From NCBI GenBank assembly GCA_030684405.1, contig JAUXYA010000011.1:62001-126000 (forward strand): a stretch of 64,000 nt of DNA, given 5' to 3'. Shown piece by piece: positions 30,799-41,723 of the stretch (position 1 is its first letter; each line of letters opens with the position of its first letter). The stretch is from Burkholderiales bacterium (GTDB lineage: Bacteria; Pseudomonadota; Gammaproteobacteria; Burkholderiales; SG8-41). Below the pieces are notes generated by a model that searched no databases, was not told the DNA's origin, and saw only the letters and a list, made by a program, of their open reading frames with translations. Made by a program: the position numbers and the translations under genes.

Positions 30799-32001
30799 TC
30801 AACCGGCACGGGCAGAACGCCCGGCACCCAGGCCGGCACAGGCGGCCAAAGCCAGGTCCCGCGCATCGCGGTCAATCCGCTCCACATCTTCAATTGAATC
30901 CACTGCTCGAGCCGGCGTCATTTCCAGAACCTGCTCGATGACCACAGGTATGTCGGTATAAGCGATCCGGCGGTCCAGGAACTCAGCCACGGCCACTTCG
31001 TTGGCCGCATTCAGCCCCACCACGGTGGAGTCACCCGTCCGCAGTGCATCGTAGGCGAGGCGCAGGCAGGGAAAACGCGAGTGATCAGGCGCTTCGAAGC
31101 TGAGGCTGCCGACACGAGCCAGGTCCAGAAAGTCCGCGCCTGAGGCGATACGCTGCGGATAACCCAGGGCATGGGCGATCGGCGTGCGCATGTCCGGGTT
31201 GCCCAACTGCGCGATCACCGAGCCATCACAGTATTCCACCAGCGAATGAACGACACTCTGCGGATGAATCACGACCTCAATGACATCCGGCGGTGCGGCG
31301 AACAGCCAATGCGCCTCGATGACCTCCAGACCCTTGTTCATCATGGTTGCCGAGTCTACCGAGATCTTGCGACCCATGACCCAGTTGGGATGCGCGACGG
31401 CCTCCTCCGGCGTCACCGCTGCCAGCCTCGCCGGCGACAAGGTCCGGAAAGGCCCGCCTGAAGCTGTGAGCAGGATGCGCCGGACACCACGCTCGGCAAG
31501 CGATCCAGCACTGGACGGGGGCATTGACTGGAAAATCGCGTTGTGTTCGCTGTCGATCGGCAGCAGCGTGGCGCCACTGTCATGCACGGCCGACATGAAC
31601 AGCGCCCCTGCCGTAACCAGGGATTCCTTGTTGGCCAGAAGAATTTTCTTGCCTGCGCGGGCAGCGGACAGTGTGGCGCGCAATCCCGCAATGCCTACGA
31701 TTGCGGCAACCACGATGCCTGCCTCGGGAAGAGCAGCCACCTTCTCCAGCGCAGATGTTCCGCTCAGCACAAGGGTGCTTGCGCCTGCCGCCAGCAATCT
31801 GGCCTGCAGGCCTTCCGCTGCGTCTTCATCGAGCAGGACTGCATAAAGGGGCTCGAAGCGGCAGCACTGCTGATAAAGCAGATCGACCTGCGATCGCGCG
31901 GTGAGCGCAACCACTCCGAACCGCTGCGGATGGCGCGCGACCACGTCCAGCGTACTGACGCCTATGCTGCCCGTTGATCCCAGTATGGTCAGATATTCCA
32001 T
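30799..32001 (-). CDS. dxr: 1-deoxy-D-xylulose 5-phosphate reductoisomerase
   Basis: 400-residue NADPH-dependent enzyme for the first committed step of the MEP isoprenoid pathway, upstream of undecaprenyl phosphate made by UppS. Nucleotide loop [20 protein letters not shown], the KESLV motif in [15 protein letters not shown], metal ligands in [13 protein letters not shown], and the flexible-loop segment [20 protein letters not shown]. Full length. The gene lies between cdsA and rseP with very short gaps. Confidence 0.97.
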   Translation of the reverse strand: MEYLTILGSTGSIGVSTLDVVARHPQRFGVVALTARSQVDLLYQQCCRFEPLYAVLLDEDAAEGLQARLLAAGASTLVLSGTSALEKVAALPEAGIVVAAIVGIAGLRATLSAARAGKKILLANKESLVTAGALFMSAVHDSGATLLPIDSEHNAIFQSMPPSSAGSLAERGVRRILLTASGGPFRTLSPARLAAVTPEEAVAHPNWVMGRKISVDSATMMNKGLEVIEAHWLFAAPPDVIEVVIHPQSVVHSLVEYCDGSVIAQLGNPDMRTPIAHALGYPQRIASGADFLDLARVGSLSFEAPDHSRFPCLRLAYDALRTGDSTVVGLNAANEVAVAEFLDRRIAYTDIPVVIEQVLEMTPARAVDSIEDVERIDRDARDLALAACAGLGAGRSARAG

Positions 32002-32005
32002 GTTG

Positions 32006-32824
32006 TCACGTTCTTAGGAGCAGCCAAGGCAGGACCAATGCCGCCAGGGGCAATGTAGCCGTCAGCGCATCAATGCGATCCAGCACGCCGCCATGGCCCG
32101 GCAACAGCTTGCCGCTGTCCTTGACGCCAGCCTGACGCTTGATCCATGACTCAAACAAGTCGCCGATGATGCTCAGTGGCAGCAGACAGGCAACCAGAAG
32201 CGCTGCTGCTCCTGCTGCCTGTGGCGCGATTCCGGAAAAGCCCAATTTCCACACCAATGCATGATACACCGCGACCCCGAAAGCGGCGCCGGCAACGCCC
32301 TCCCAGGTCTTTCCAGGACTGATTGACGGTGCAAGCTTGCGCCGTCCCCAGACATGGCCGGCAAAATACGCCGCAATGTCCGCGACCCAGACCACACCAA
32401 GCACCGCCAGCAGCAGCCAAGGCCACTGCTGAAGCCGTACCAGAGCGAGCCAGGTCGGCACGATCAGGATCCAGCCGGTCAGTGCGAGGATACGCGGGTC
32501 ACGCAGGCGCCATCCGCGCCAGAGCCAAACCGGTGCAACTAGAAACCAGAATGCCACTGCAACACTGAAAATCGCAGCCTCCAGTACGGCCTCATCCCAT
32601 TGGAATTCGTGACCGAACAGCAGGGCCAGTGCGGACAGTGCCAGTACGCCGCAAAAGGCAAGACTGCCGTTTCGACCGAAGCCGGCAAGTACCGCCCACT
32701 CCCGGGCACCGGCCAGCAGCAGCGGCAGCAACAGCAGGGCCCACCAGTCCGAATCCAGGAAGAACATGCCGCCAATGAACAATGGCAGCAGAACGGCAGC
32801 AGTGGCAACTCTCGCGCGCAGCAT
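32006..32824 (-). CDS. cdsA: Phosphatidate cytidylyltransferase CdsA
   Basis: 272-residue polytopic membrane enzyme that makes CDP-diacylglycerol from CTP and phosphatidic acid. About eight hydrophobic helices; C-terminal signature [20 protein letters not shown] with [15 protein letters not shown] (metal-binding aspartates). I start at [13 protein letters not shown] (32824), matching the family N-terminus; an ATG at 32842 would add six residues. The open frame continues upstream through uppS but is not real there. Confidence 0.95.
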   Translation of the reverse strand: MLRARVATAAVLLPLFIGGMFFLDSDWWALLLLPLLLAGAREWAVLAGFGRNGSLAFCGVLALSALALLFGHEFQWDEAVLEAAIFSVAVAFWFLVAPVWLWRGWRLRDPRILALTGWILIVPTWLALVRLQQWPWLLLAVLGVVWVADIAAYFAGHVWGRRKLAPSISPGKTWEGVAGAAFGVAVYHALVWKLGFSGIAPQAAGAAALLVACLLPLSIIGDLFESWIKRQAGVKDSGKLLPGHGGVLDRIDALTATLPLAALVLPWLLLRT

Positions 32825-32852
32825 CTCTGATGCAATCGGCATCGCGTCGGCG

Positions 32853-33620
32853 TCAGCCCGAAGCGCCGCGCGCCACAGACACGGAGGAGAGCTGCTCGCT
32901 GGTACGACCAAAACGGCGCTCACGCCGGCGGTACGAGGCGATTGCCTCATCAAGGGCTGCGACGTTGAAATCAGGCCACAGGGTGTCGGTAAAATAGAGC
33001 TCGGTATAGGCCAGTTGCCAGAGCAGAAAATTGCTGATGCGCTGTTCGCCCCCCGTGCGTATGAACAAATCCGGCTCCGGCAGGTCGCCCAGCGAGAGGT
33101 ATGAAAGAAGGTCGCCCTCTGTCCACGGCACGTCGTGATCAGTTGCGGCAAGGCGCATGCGATTGACCGCCTGGATGATGTCCCAACGTCCGCCGTAGTT
33201 GGCAGCGATTGTCAGCACAAGACCCTGATTACCGGCCGTCAAGCGCTGCGCCTCGTCGATCAGCCCGGTCAGCAGCGGATCAAACGGGGACAGGTCACCA
33301 ATGACACGAAAACGTACGCCGTTCCGGTGCAGACGCTCGACTTCCTGCTGCAGCGCATTGACGAAAAGCTGCATCAGCAGAGACACCTCTTCAGCCGGAC
33401 GCCGCCAGTTCTCGCTACTGAAGGCAAAGAGAGTCAGCGCCGCGACACCCTTCTCGGCACAGGCCTGCACCGTGTTGCGCACCGCATCCACGCCACGGCG
33501 ATGCCCGGCCACTCGCGGCAGGAAGCGCCGTTTCGCCCAGCGCCCGTTGCCGTCCATGATGATGGCGATGTGACGCGGAACCCCACTGGCCTCTGGTATC
33601 GCCTGCGTTGAGCTCGACAC
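32853..33620 (-). CDS. uppS: Undecaprenyl diphosphate synthase
   Basis: 255-residue cis-prenyltransferase that makes the C55 lipid carrier for peptidoglycan and O-antigen. Motifs are [16 protein letters not shown] (catalytic aspartate), [25 protein letters not shown], and the C-terminal [20 protein letters not shown] with WPDF. The start is a GTG at 33620; the first ~15 residues are variable, so an internal start is possible. It lies 9 bases after frr. Confidence 0.96.
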   Translation of the reverse strand: MSSSTQAIPEASGVPRHIAIIMDGNGRWAKRRFLPRVAGHRRGVDAVRNTVQACAEKGVAALTLFAFSSENWRRPAEEVSLLMQLFVNALQQEVERLHRNGVRFRVIGDLSPFDPLLTGLIDEAQRLTAGNQGLVLTIAANYGGRWDIIQAVNRMRLAATDHDVPWTEGDLLSYLSLGDLPEPDLFIRTGGEQRISNFLLWQLAYTELYFTDTLWPDFNVAALDEAIASYRRRERRFGRTSEQLSSVSVARGASG

Positions 33621-33629
33621 GTCGGCGCT

Positions 33630-34187
33630 TCAGATCGCCATGAGGTCGACTTCCTTGACCTCCAGTGCCTTGTCGATTTCGGCGATTGAACGGTCGGTCA
33701 GCTTCTGGATGTCGTCCTGCGCCCGGCGCTCCTCGTCCTCCGCAACTGCTTTTTTCTTGAGCAGGTCCTTCAGCTGGTTGTTGGCGTCACGGCGGATGTT
33801 GCGCACGGCCACCCGGGCGTTTTCGCCTTCGTGCCGCACAACCTTGATCAGATCCCTGCGCCGCTCTTCGGTCAGCGCTGGCATGGGCACCCTGATGATG
33901 TCGCCCTGGGTCGCGGGGTTGAGACCCAAGTCGGCATCGCGGATAGCCTTCTCAACCACGGTGACCATCTTTTTCTCCCACGGATTGACGCCGATCGTGC
34001 GTCCATCCAGCAGGGTCACATTGGCCACCTGCGGCAGAGGCGTCGGGTTCCCGTAGTAATCCACCATGACGTGGTCCAGCAAACCGGTATGCGCGCGCCC
34101 GGTCCGGATCTTCCCCAGGTCGGCCTTCAGCGCCTCAACCGTCTTCCCCATCTTCTGCTCAGCGTTCTTCTTCACTTCAGCAATCAT
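33630..34187 (-). CDS. frr: Ribosome recycling factor
   Basis: 185-residue tRNA-shaped factor that splits post-termination ribosomes with EF-G. Typical RRF features are [19 protein letters not shown] at the N-terminus, [14 protein letters not shown], and [20 protein letters not shown] with a long C-terminal helix. It lies 12 bases after pyrH in the usual order pyrH-frr. Confidence 0.98.
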   Translation of the reverse strand: MIAEVKKNAEQKMGKTVEALKADLGKIRTGRAHTGLLDHVMVDYYGNPTPLPQVANVTLLDGRTIGVNPWEKKMVTVVEKAIRDADLGLNPATQGDIIRVPMPALTEERRRDLIKVVRHEGENARVAVRNIRRDANNQLKDLLKKKAVAEDEERRAQDDIQKLTDRSIAEIDKALEVKEVDLMAI

Positions 34188-34199
34188 CGCCGCCTCCTG

Positions 34200-34919
34200 T
34201 CAAACATGCACCATCGTACCTTCGTCCTCGCCCATCACCACCCGTTTCAGCGCCTGCGGCTTGAAAATGCTGAATACATTGATCGGCAGCTTTTGGTCGC
34301 GACAAAGCGTCAACGCCGTCGCGTCCATCACCTTCAGGTTCTTGATAATCGCCTCGTCGAACGTCAGCCGCTGATAACGCATCGCCTCCGGATGAGTCTT
34401 GGGGTCGTCGGTGTAAACCCCATCCACCTTGGTCGCCTTGAGCACCAGGTCGACATTCATTTCCATTCCGCGCAAAGCAGCGGCAGTGTCCGTAGTGAAA
34501 AACGGATTGCCGGTGCCGGCGGCAAAAATAACGACCTTCCCTTCCTCAAGGTAGCGCATCGCCTTGCCGCGTATGTACGGCTCAACCACCTGCTCGATGT
34601 TGAGCGCGGACTGCACCCTGCTCATCAGGCCGATTTGGCGCATCGAATCCTGGATTGCCAAGGCATTCATCACCGTTGCCAGCATGCCCATGTAGTCCGC
34701 AGTGGCGCGGTCCATGTGTGCGGCACCAGGCGCCACGCCACGGAAAATGTTGCCGCCACCTATGACAACGGCCACCTCAACGCCAAGCCGGACAACTTCC
34801 GCGATTTCGCCAACGATGCGGTCTATGGTGTCGCGGTTGATGCCATAGTTGTCATCACCCATCAGCGCCTCGCCACTCAGCTTAAGCAAGATGCGCTTGT
34901 AGGCCGGGGATTTTGACAT
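34200..34919 (-). CDS. pyrH: UMP kinase
   Basis: 239-residue hexameric amino-acid-kinase-fold enzyme that makes UDP from UMP. N-terminal [39 protein letters not shown], and [19 protein letters not shown] near the C-terminus. The 23-base spacer from tsf is almost entirely AT-rich repeat copy B, which directly abuts the start codon. Confidence 0.98.
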   Translation of the reverse strand: MSKSPAYKRILLKLSGEALMGDDNYGINRDTIDRIVGEIAEVVRLGVEVAVVIGGGNIFRGVAPGAAHMDRATADYMGMLATVMNALAIQDSMRQIGLMSRVQSALNIEQVVEPYIRGKAMRYLEEGKVVIFAAGTGNPFFTTDTAAALRGMEMNVDLVLKATKVDGVYTDDPKTHPEAMRYQRLTFDEAIIKNLKVMDATALTLCRDQKLPINVFSIFKPQALKRVVMGEDEGTMVHV

Positions 34920-34950
34920 TTATAACCCTTTGTTTTTATTAACTATTTTT
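34918..34950 (+). repeat. AT-rich intergenic element, copy B
   Basis: 33 bases between the pyrH start and the tsf stop, starting ATTTATAA and holding TTGTTTTTATTAACTATTTTT. It is the longest match to copy A. Seen from the genes (minus strand) it is an A-rich spacer that begins in the tsf stop codon and ends at the pyrH ATG. An AAGGG in this spacer may double as the pyrH ribosome site. Confidence 0.7.
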
Positions 34951-35851
34951 GCTTGGCTTGTCCTACCTGCGCCATCACCTCGGCGGCAAAGTCATCCTTC
35001 TTCTTCTCAATGCCCTCACCCACCACATAAAGCTCGAAACGAGCAACGCTGGCATTCGCGGACTTCAGCAACTGCTCGATGGTCTGCTTGTCGTTCTTGA
35101 CGAAGATCTGGCCGAGAAGGGTCACCTCCTTGAGGAATTTCTGCACCGATCCCTCGACGCGCTTCGCCATGATTTCGGGCGGGATCGTCTTGCCGGATTT
35201 GGCGGCATCTTCAGCAGCCTTTTCCGTGGCAACCCGACGCTCGGTCTCGATGGCCTCGCCCGGCACGCCGGAAACATCGAGTGCTTTCGGCTTGCTCGCC
35301 GCGATGTGCATTGCAATATCCTTGCCCAGCACATCATCCCCGCCGGAGATGTCCACCATCACGCCTATTTTTGCGCCGCCGTGGACATAACACGCCAGCC
35401 TGCCCTTGGCCTCAATGCGCTCGAAACGGCGTATCGAGAGATTTTCGCCAATCTTGCCGACCAGTGCCTTGCGCCGCTCTTCCACGAGTACGCCGTCCAT
35501 CGTCAAAGCCGAAAGTGCCGCAACGTCTGCCGGCTTCTGCTCCACAACCAGACAGGCCAATGCCGCGACAAATGCGCGGAAATCCTCGTTCTTGGCCACG
35601 AAGTCGGTCTCGCAATTGACTTCAATGATTGCCCCCAACTTACCGTCACCCGCCACGTGTGTCGCAACAATGCCTTCCGCAGCCACCCGGGAGGCGGCTT
35701 TGCTCGCCTTGTTACCCAGCTTGACTCGCAGGATTTCCTCGGCCTTGGCCAGATCGCCGCCGGCCTCGGTCAGCGCCTTCTTGCACTCCATCATCGGGGC
35801 ATCGGTCTTTTCGCGGAGCTCCCGCACCATGCCTGCCGTTATTTCCGCCAT
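34943..35851 (-). CDS. tsf: Elongation factor Ts
   Basis: 302-residue guanine-nucleotide exchange factor for EF-Tu. N-terminal UBA-like domain with [20 protein letters not shown], core domains with [20 protein letters not shown], and a coiled-coil region before the C-terminal module. Slightly longer than the typical ~285-295. It follows rpsB after a hairpin terminator, the standard rpsB-tsf arrangement. Its stop lies in AT-rich repeat copy B. Confidence 0.98.
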   Translation of the reverse strand: MAEITAGMVRELREKTDAPMMECKKALTEAGGDLAKAEEILRVKLGNKASKAASRVAAEGIVATHVAGDGKLGAIIEVNCETDFVAKNEDFRAFVAALACLVVEQKPADVAALSALTMDGVLVEERRKALVGKIGENLSIRRFERIEAKGRLACYVHGGAKIGVMVDISGGDDVLGKDIAMHIAASKPKALDVSGVPGEAIETERRVATEKAAEDAAKSGKTIPPEIMAKRVEGSVQKFLKEVTLLGQIFVKNDKQTIEQLLKSANASVARFELYVVGEGIEKKKDDFAAEVMAQVGQAKQK

Positions 35852-35877
35852 TGCTGCAATTCCTCTTACGCCAATTT

Positions 35878-35903
35878 AAAAAAAAGGGGCTGCTTAGCCC
35901 CTT
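35878..35903 (-). terminator. Intrinsic terminator/attenuator between rpsB and tsf
   Basis: On the minus strand AAGGGGCT, a four-base loop and AGCCCCTT form an 8-bp stem followed by eight T residues. It sits in the 72-base rpsB-tsf gap. It is probably partial, letting some transcripts continue into tsf and the downstream operon, so that S2 exceeds EF-Ts-region mRNA. Confidence 0.8.
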
Positions 35904-35923
35904 GGATGCATCAGGGAGCCGCC

Positions 35924-36676
35924 TCAGGACGCTGCGGCTTCGGATTCCTCAACTTCAACGAACTCGTCGGAACCACCGCTGACAATTTCCTTGATACTGT
36001 TATTGCGTCCCTCCAGCACTGCGTCAGCCATACCGCGCGCATAAAGCTTGATTGCGCGGCTGGAGTCGTCGTTGCCGGGAATAAGATAGTCAACGCCATC
36101 AGGCGAGTGGTTGGTGTCGACAACGCCGATGACCGGAATGCCCAGTTTCTTCGCTTCTGTAATGGCGCCCTTCTGGTAACCAACGTCGATCACGAACAGC
36201 GCGTCCGGCAAGCTGTTCATGTCTTTGATGCCGCCGAGGCTGCGGTCGAGCTTGGCAATCTCGCGTTCGTACTGGAGTGCCTCCTTCTTCGACAGCTTCT
36301 CGAAAGAGCCATCCTCGCGCATCGCCAGCATGTCCTTAAGGCGCTGGATGGAGCCTTTAACGGTCTTGTAATTGGTCAGCATGCCACCTAGCCAGCGGTG
36401 GTCGACATAGGGTGAACCCGAACGCTGCGCTTCCTCGCGCACAATGTCGCGCGCCTGGCGCTTGGTGCCGACAAACAGGATGGTGCCCTTGTTCGAAGCG
36501 AGCTGACGCACGAACTTGATTGCGTCCAGGTACATGGCCATCGTCTTTTCGAGGTTGACGATGTGTATCTTGTTGCGGTGTCCGAAAATGTACGGTGCCA
36601 TTTTCGGGTTCCAGTAACGCGTCTGGTGGCCGAAATGAACGCCGGCTTCCAGCATTTCGCGCATGGTGACTGACAT
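35924..36676 (-). CDS. rpsB: 30S ribosomal protein S2
   Basis: 250-residue primary-late protein of the small subunit. Signatures are [20 protein letters not shown] at the N-terminus, [20 protein letters not shown], and [25 protein letters not shown] site lies 10 bases before the ATG. It starts the long envelope/translation operon; promoter and leader lie at 36677-36873. Confidence 0.98.
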   Translation of the reverse strand: MSVTMREMLEAGVHFGHQTRYWNPKMAPYIFGHRNKIHIVNLEKTMAMYLDAIKFVRQLASNKGTILFVGTKRQARDIVREEAQRSGSPYVDHRWLGGMLTNYKTVKGSIQRLKDMLAMREDGSFEKLSKKEALQYEREIAKLDRSLGGIKDMNSLPDALFVIDVGYQKGAITEAKKLGIPVIGVVDTNHSPDGVDYLIPGNDDSSRAIKLYARGMADAVLEGRNNSIKEIVSGGSDEFVEVEESEAAAS

Positions 36677-37026
36677 GATGAAAATCTCCAGTTAGGGTTG
36701 AATCCGCCACCCGCCCATTGCGACCCGGAAATCCGGGCACCCTTAACGACGGCAGGTGTGTGGGTTTGCTGCTTTTTGCTGCCCTGATTACCCCGCCCGG
36801 GAAGATCCCGAAAACAAGACGCCGGTTATCGAGGTAACTCTTTATTTTAACACGCAAAGACATATACCCTCAAGCCAACCCTCCTCCTGCTTGAAGGCTT
36901 CCCGACCCCGCCCCGGTCTCCGGAAAAATCTGAATTTTTCTAATGGTTACAAACTGTTAGAATCGCCCCTCCCCGCAACAACCCAAGCCGCCGCACTGCC
37001 GTCCGCTGCGCAGTGCCCGCCCCGCA
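36677..37026. other. rpsB/map divergent intergenic region (350 bases)
   Basis: This gap holds the rpsB 5' leader (about 160 bases, minus strand), the rpsB promoter at 36844-36873, and the map promoter region. The leader includes a perfect CCCGGA/TCCGGG hairpin at 36724-36737, which may be part of an S2-autoregulatory RNA as known for rpsB leaders. On the plus strand TAGAAT (36958-36963) is a weak -10 candidate for map. I see no additional gene here. Confidence 0.5.
36844..36873 (-). promoter_or_regulatory. Candidate sigma-70 promoter for rpsB-tsf operon
   Basis: Minus-strand TTGAGG (36873-36868), an 18-base spacer and TAAAAT (36849-36844). Transcription would start near 36837, giving an approximately 160-base leader before rpsB. 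The -10 is good, the -35 moderate. Confidence 0.55.
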
Positions 37027-37818
37027 ATGGCCGTACACCTGAAAATACGCGAAGAAATCGAACAGATGCGGATCGCCGGCCGGTTGGCCGCCGACGTCCT
37101 GGATTTCATCACCCCACACATCAAGCCCGGCGTCACCACCGGCGAACTCGACCGCCTTTGCCACGACTACATGGTCGAGGTGCAGCAAACCGTGCCCGCC
37201 CCGCTCCACTACACCCCGCCCGGCTACACGCCGTATCCCAAATCCATATGCACCTCGGTCAACCACGTGGTCTGCCATGGCGTGCCGGGCGAAAAAAAGC
37301 TGCGCAACGGCGACATCATTAATGTCGACATCACGGTTATCAAGAACGGCTTTCACGGTGACACCAGCCGCATGTTTTTCGTCGGACAGCCACCGATACA
37401 GGCGCGCAGACTGGTTGAACTGACCTATGAATGCATGTGGCGCGGCATACGCGCCGTAAAGCCGGGAAACACCTTGGGGGATATCGGCCATGCCATTCAG
37501 ACCCATGCCGAGCAGCATGGCTGCAGCGTGGTGCGTGAATTCTGCGGACACGGCATCGGCAGGAACTTCCACGAAGAGCCACAGATCCTGCACTACGGCA
37601 GGCCGGGCACCGGCATGCACCTGGAGGCGGGGATGATTTTCACCGTAGAGCCGATGATCAATGCCGGCAAACCTGACATCCGTCAGATGGCCGACGGCTG
37701 GACCATTGTCACCAAGGACCACAGCCTTTCCGCACAGTGGGAGCACACCGTGCTGGTGACGGAGGACGGCCACGAGGTGCTCACAGTTTCCGCCGGAATG
37801 CCGGCGCCACCGGCCTGA
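37027..37818 (+). CDS. map: Type I methionine aminopeptidase
   Basis: 263-residue dinuclear metalloenzyme that removes the initiator methionine from nascent proteins. Metal ligands are in DIINVDITVIKNGFHGDTSR (two aspartates), HGIGRNFHEEP (His) and FTVEPMINAGKP (Glu), with a final Glu in WEHTVLVTEDG. It is divergent from rpsB and 21 bases before glnD. No strong ribosome site precedes the ATG. It works after peptide deformylase, encoded at 40.4-41.0 kb. Confidence 0.97.
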   Translation: MAVHLKIREEIEQMRIAGRLAADVLDFITPHIKPGVTTGELDRLCHDYMVEVQQTVPAPLHYTPPGYTPYPKSICTSVNHVVCHGVPGEKKLRNGDIINVDITVIKNGFHGDTSRMFFVGQPPIQARRLVELTYECMWRGIRAVKPGNTLGDIGHAIQTHAEQHGCSVVREFCGHGIGRNFHEEPQILHYGRPGTGMHLEAGMIFTVEPMINAGKPDIRQMADGWTIVTKDHSLSAQWEHTVLVTEDGHEVLTVSAGMPAPPA

Positions 37819-37839
37819 CATCCCTCTACGGCGCGCCCC

Positions 37840-40425
37840 ATGCTTAGCGGAACCGCCATCGCCCGTCGCACGATAGAGCACGGCGCCCAGCGCAGCGCCA
37901 TCGCGGAAGAACGCGCGGCGCTGCAGCGGCAGTTCGAGTCCGGAGACCTCGGACACGAACTTCTACACCGCCTGGCGCTGCTAACTGACCGCCATCTGCG
38001 CCAGGCCTGGAAGGGACGGGGCATGCCCGGCAATACCGCGCTGCTTGCAGTCGGTGGCTACGGGCGCGGACAGCTGTTCCCGCACTCCGATGTCGACATC
38101 CTGATCCTGCTGCCGGCTGCACCGGACGAAGCGTTGCAGGAAAAACTCGAGCGCTTGGTCGGCGCTTTCTGGGACATTGGCCTGGACGTTGGTCACAGCG
38201 TGCGCACGCTGGAGCAATGTTTCGAAGTCGCAGCGGGCGACGTGACCGTGCAAACCAATCTGCTGGAATCGCGCCTGCTGTGCGGCGACCGCGAGCTCTA
38301 CAAAAAATTTGTCCGGCGACTGCAGCGGTCCATCGACCCGGCCGCATTCCTTCGCGCCAAGCGCATCGAGCAGCAGGAGCGGCACTCCCGCCACCAGTCT
38401 ACTAACCTCGAGCCCAACCTCAAGGAAAGTCCGGGGGGGCTGCGCGATCTCAATACGATACTGTGGATTTCGCGCGCGGCGGATCTCGGGCGTACCTGGC
38501 TCGAACTCGCACGCCGGGGCTTCATCACCCAGGACGAGGCGCGTACGATCAGCCGACACGAAAGGACGCTCGAAACCCTGCGCATCCACCTGCATTATCT
38601 CGCCGGACGCCGCGAGGACCGCCTGCTGTTCGACCACCAGACCGCACTGGCCACACAACTCCGCTTCGTCAACCGCAGTGGACGCAGGGCAAGCGAACGC
38701 CTGATGCAGCGCTATTACCAGACCGCAAAATCAGTCTCCCAGCTCAACACCATCTTGCTGCAGAATCTCGCGCGGCGGATCGCGCCGTCCGCCAATCCGA
38801 CACTGGCCACGACCTTGAATCCGCGGTTCGAGCTGCGCGGCGAGCTGCTGTCGGCACCTGACGAAACCATCTTTGAACGCGATCCCTGCGCCATCCTCGA
38901 AGCCTTCTCGCTGCTGCAACAGCGCCCGGAAATCCGCGGCATCGGTGCTGTGACCCTGCGTGCCCTGTGGCGCGCGCGCCGTCGCATCAACCCTGCTGCG
39001 CGCCGGGATCCACGGATGCGCGCGCTGTTTATGGACATCCTGCGCAGTCCGACACGGATGGTCCGCGAGCTGCGGCGCATGCATCAGTTCGATATTCTCG
39101 GCCGTTATATCCCGGCATTTGGCCGCGTCACCGGCCAGATGCAGCATGACCTGTATCACGTCTACACCGTCGACGAGCACATCCTCAAGGTAGTACGCAA
39201 CCTGCGCCGTTTCGCAGTAACGGAACTGGCGCATGAGTTCCCCCTGTGCAGTCGGCTGATGAGTGAATTCGACAAGCCCGAACTGCTCTACCTCGCCGGC
39301 CTGTTCCACGATATTGCCAAGGGTCGCGGAGGCGACCACTCCGAGCTGGGCAAAGTTGACGCCCTGCGTTTCTGCAAAGCCCATGGGCTGCCGTCTGCCG
39401 ACGCAGAACTGGTGGCCTGGCTGGTCCAGCAGCACCTGGTGATGTCGTCAACGGCACAGAAACAGGATCTCTCCGATCCGGAAACCGTGCGCGCCTTCGC
39501 GCAGCGCACCGGAAACGAGCGCCGGCTGGTCGCGCTCTACCTGCTGACTGTCGCCGACATCCGCGGCACCAGCCCGAAAGTCTGGAATGCCTGGAAAGCG
39601 AAACTGCTGGAAGACCTGTTCCAAGCCACCCGCGGCCTGCTTACCGGAGAGCGCAGCAATCGCCAGGACGGGCAGCGCGCGCGCCAGGAAGATGCCATGG
39701 CACGTCTGCGCCTGTACGCGATACCGGAAACCGATTACGGTGAATTCTGGAAGCAGCTGGATACCGCCTATTTCCTGCGCCACGAAGCGCAGGAAATAGC
39801 ATGGCATACCCGCCATCTGCATCGCCGTGTCGACTCCAAGACGCCGGTGGTCAAGGCGCGTCTCTCGCCCATCGGGGAAGGCCTGCAGGTTCTGGTTTAT
39901 GTCGCCGACCAGAGTGAACTTTTTTCACGCATCTGCAGTTTCTTCGAGAGCATCAGCTTCGACATCTTCGAAGCGCGCATCCACACCACGCGCCACGGCT
40001 ATGCACTGGACACCTTCCACGTCCAGGACAGCTCGAACCGTCAGCCCGGATACCGCGACCTGATCAGCTATATCGAGTACGAGCTGACAGAAAAAATCTC
40101 CGGCAAGGCACCGCTCCCCCCCCTCACGCGGCCGCGGGTCGGGCGCCAGCTGCGTCATTTCCCCATCACGCCGGAAGTCAACATTCAGTCCGACGAACGC
40201 GGAAACTACCGTGTGCTGTCAATACTCGCCGGTGACCGGTCCGGCCTGCTGTCACGGATTTCCCGCACACTGACCGCATTCGACATCAATCTGCATTCGG
40301 CGAAAATCAACACCTTGGGCGCGCGTGCCGAGGACACCTTCGTCATCAGCGGCGCGGCGCTGAACAACCCGAAAACCACGGTGCGCTTCGAAAGCGAACT
40401 GCTCGAGCAGCTGCGCATCAAGTAA
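37840..40425 (+). CDS. glnD: PII uridylyltransferase/uridylyl-removing enzyme GlnD
   Basis: 861-residue nitrogen sensor that adds or removes UMP on PII proteins according to glutamine level. N-terminal nucleotidyltransferase domain with AVGGYGRGQLFPHSDVDILI (catalytic D84, D86), an HD hydrolase domain around residue 485 (LAGLFHDIAKGRGGDHSELG), and two C-terminal ACT domains (about 690-765 and 797-861) that bind glutamine. Complete. Co-directional with map; faces def with a 22-base gap. Confidence 0.97.
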   Translation: MLSGTAIARRTIEHGAQRSAIAEERAALQRQFESGDLGHELLHRLALLTDRHLRQAWKGRGMPGNTALLAVGGYGRGQLFPHSDVDILILLPAAPDEALQEKLERLVGAFWDIGLDVGHSVRTLEQCFEVAAGDVTVQTNLLESRLLCGDRELYKKFVRRLQRSIDPAAFLRAKRIEQQERHSRHQSTNLEPNLKESPGGLRDLNTILWISRAADLGRTWLELARRGFITQDEARTISRHERTLETLRIHLHYLAGRREDRLLFDHQTALATQLRFVNRSGRRASERLMQRYYQTAKSVSQLNTILLQNLARRIAPSANPTLATTLNPRFELRGELLSAPDETIFERDPCAILEAFSLLQQRPEIRGIGAVTLRALWRARRRINPAARRDPRMRALFMDILRSPTRMVRELRRMHQFDILGRYIPAFGRVTGQMQHDLYHVYTVDEHILKVVRNLRRFAVTELAHEFPLCSRLMSEFDKPELLYLAGLFHDIAKGRGGDHSELGKVDALRFCKAHGLPSADAELVAWLVQQHLVMSSTAQKQDLSDPETVRAFAQRTGNERRLVALYLLTVADIRGTSPKVWNAWKAKLLEDLFQATRGLLTGERSNRQDGQRARQEDAMARLRLYAIPETDYGEFWKQLDTAYFLRHEAQEIAWHTRHLHRRVDSKTPVVKARLSPIGEGLQVLVYVADQSELFSRICSFFESISFDIFEARIHTTRHGYALDTFHVQDSSNRQPGYRDLISYIEYELTEKISGKAPLPPLTRPRVGRQLRHFPITPEVNIQSDERGNYRVLSILAGDRSGLLSRISRTLTAFDINLHSAKINTLGARAEDTFVISGAALNNPKTTVRFESELLEQLRIK

Positions 40426-40447
40426 GCGGCGCGAGCGCGAGCTTCCC

Positions 40448-40981
40448 TTACTCGTCTTCCGCTGCAGCATCGGGGAAAAGCACATCAGTAAAGCCGAAAC
40501 CGCGCAGGTCACGGATGCGCATCGGATAAAGCACACCGTCCAGATGATCGCATTCATGCTGTACCACGCGGGCATGGAAACTCTCGACGCTGCGCTCGAT
40601 GGCCCCTCCCTCGGCATCGAATCCGGAATAGCGCACCCGCAGGTGGCGCGGCACCAGGCCGCGCATCCCCGGCACCGAGAGGCAACCTTCCCAGCCGTCC
40701 TCAAACTCCTCATCCAGTGGCGTGATCTGCGGATTAAGCAGCACGGTCCGCGGCACCGGCTCCGCGTCGGGATAGCGCGGATTCGCAGACAGGCCGAAAA
40801 CCACCACCCGCAGGCCGACGCCAATCTGCGGCGCAGCGAGTCCGGCGCCGTTCAGTGCGCGCATGGTGTCTTCCATGTCAGCGATCAACTCGCGGAGTTC
40901 CGGCGTGCCGAAACGCTCGACCGGCCGCGCGACCTGCAGCAGCCGCGGGTCGCCCATGCGCAATACAGTCCTAACGGCCAT
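40448..40981 (-). CDS. def: Peptide deformylase
   Basis: 177-residue metalloprotease that removes the N-formyl group from nascent chains. All three motifs are present: [18 protein letters not shown] (metal-binding Cys) and QHECDHLDG (two His and catalytic Glu). A short acidic tail follows. It overlaps the mtnP stop by 11 bases, so it is in the same operon, last gene. Confidence 0.97.
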   Translation of the reverse strand: MAVRTVLRMGDPRLLQVARPVERFGTPELRELIADMEDTMRALNGAGLAAPQIGVGLRVVVFGLSANPRYPDAEPVPRTVLLNPQITPLDEEFEDGWEGCLSVPGMRGLVPRHLRVRYSGFDAEGGAIERSVESFHARVVQHECDHLDGVLYPMRIRDLRGFGFTDVLFPDAAAEDE

Positions 40982-41723
40982 GACACTCAGCCACGTGAGC
41001 GAGTACCGTTGCCACCCGCTTCATCGCAGCCGCGGAGACCGCACGGATTTCCTCGATCGCGACACCATCCCGGTTGGCGCCGATGCCGGCGGCAGCATTG
41101 ACCACCACCGCCAGCATCGCGTAACAAAGCCCCATCTCCCTCGCCAGGACGGCTTCCGGCATGCCAGTCATGCCGACGAGGTCGGCGCCGTCACGCGCCA
41201 TGCGGCGGATTTCGGCCGCCGTTTCCAGGCGCGGCCCCTGCGTGGCTCCGTAGACCCCGCCGTCATACAGGCTTTCTCCGGCAGCCGCACCCGCCTGCAA
41301 CAGCAGGGCACGCAGCGCTCCGCTGAACGGCTGCGTGAAATCGACATGCGCCAGGGGCTGCTCAACGCCGTCGAAAAAAGTGGAGGCTCGGCCGTGGGTG
41401 TAATCAATGATCTGGTCCGGCACCACCAGGGCGCCCGGAATGAGATCTTCGCGAATGCCGCCGACGGTAGCCACGGCAATGACATTCCGCGCGCCGCAGT
41501 CATGCAATGCACGAATGTTGGCTCGATAGTTGATCAGGTGCGGCGCCAGCACATGGGCATCGCCGTGACGCGCAAGGAACACAATCTCCGCGCCATCAAG
41601 TTTGCCGAAGGTCAGCGCCGCCGAGGGTTCACCGTAAGGCGTGCTCAACTTCTCCCGCCGTACCACTTCCAAACCTTCGATTCGATTCAGCCCGCTGCCA
41701 CCGATGATGGCGAACATGGTCAT
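40971..41723 (-). CDS. mtnP: S-methyl-5'-thioinosine/thioadenosine phosphorylase
   Basis: 250-residue PNP-superfamily enzyme that phosphorolyses methylthio-nucleosides left over from polyamine and AHL synthesis. Motifs are [15 protein letters not shown] at the N-terminus, [49 protein letters not shown] and [19 protein letters not shown]. The base-binding stretch carries Asn (VVVNAAAGI) rather than the Asp-rich motif of MTA phosphorylases, so I favour methylthioinosine as substrate. Starts in a 4-base overlap with hpt; the next gene is def. Confidence 0.87.
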   Translation of the reverse strand: MTMFAIIGGSGLNRIEGLEVVRREKLSTPYGEPSAALTFGKLDGAEIVFLARHGDAHVLAPHLINYRANIRALHDCGARNVIAVATVGGIREDLIPGALVVPDQIIDYTHGRASTFFDGVEQPLAHVDFTQPFSGALRALLLQAGAAAGESLYDGGVYGATQGPRLETAAEIRRMARDGADLVGMTGMPEAVLAREMGLCYAMLAVVVNAAAGIGANRDGVAIEEIRAVSAAAMKRVATVLAHVAECHGR

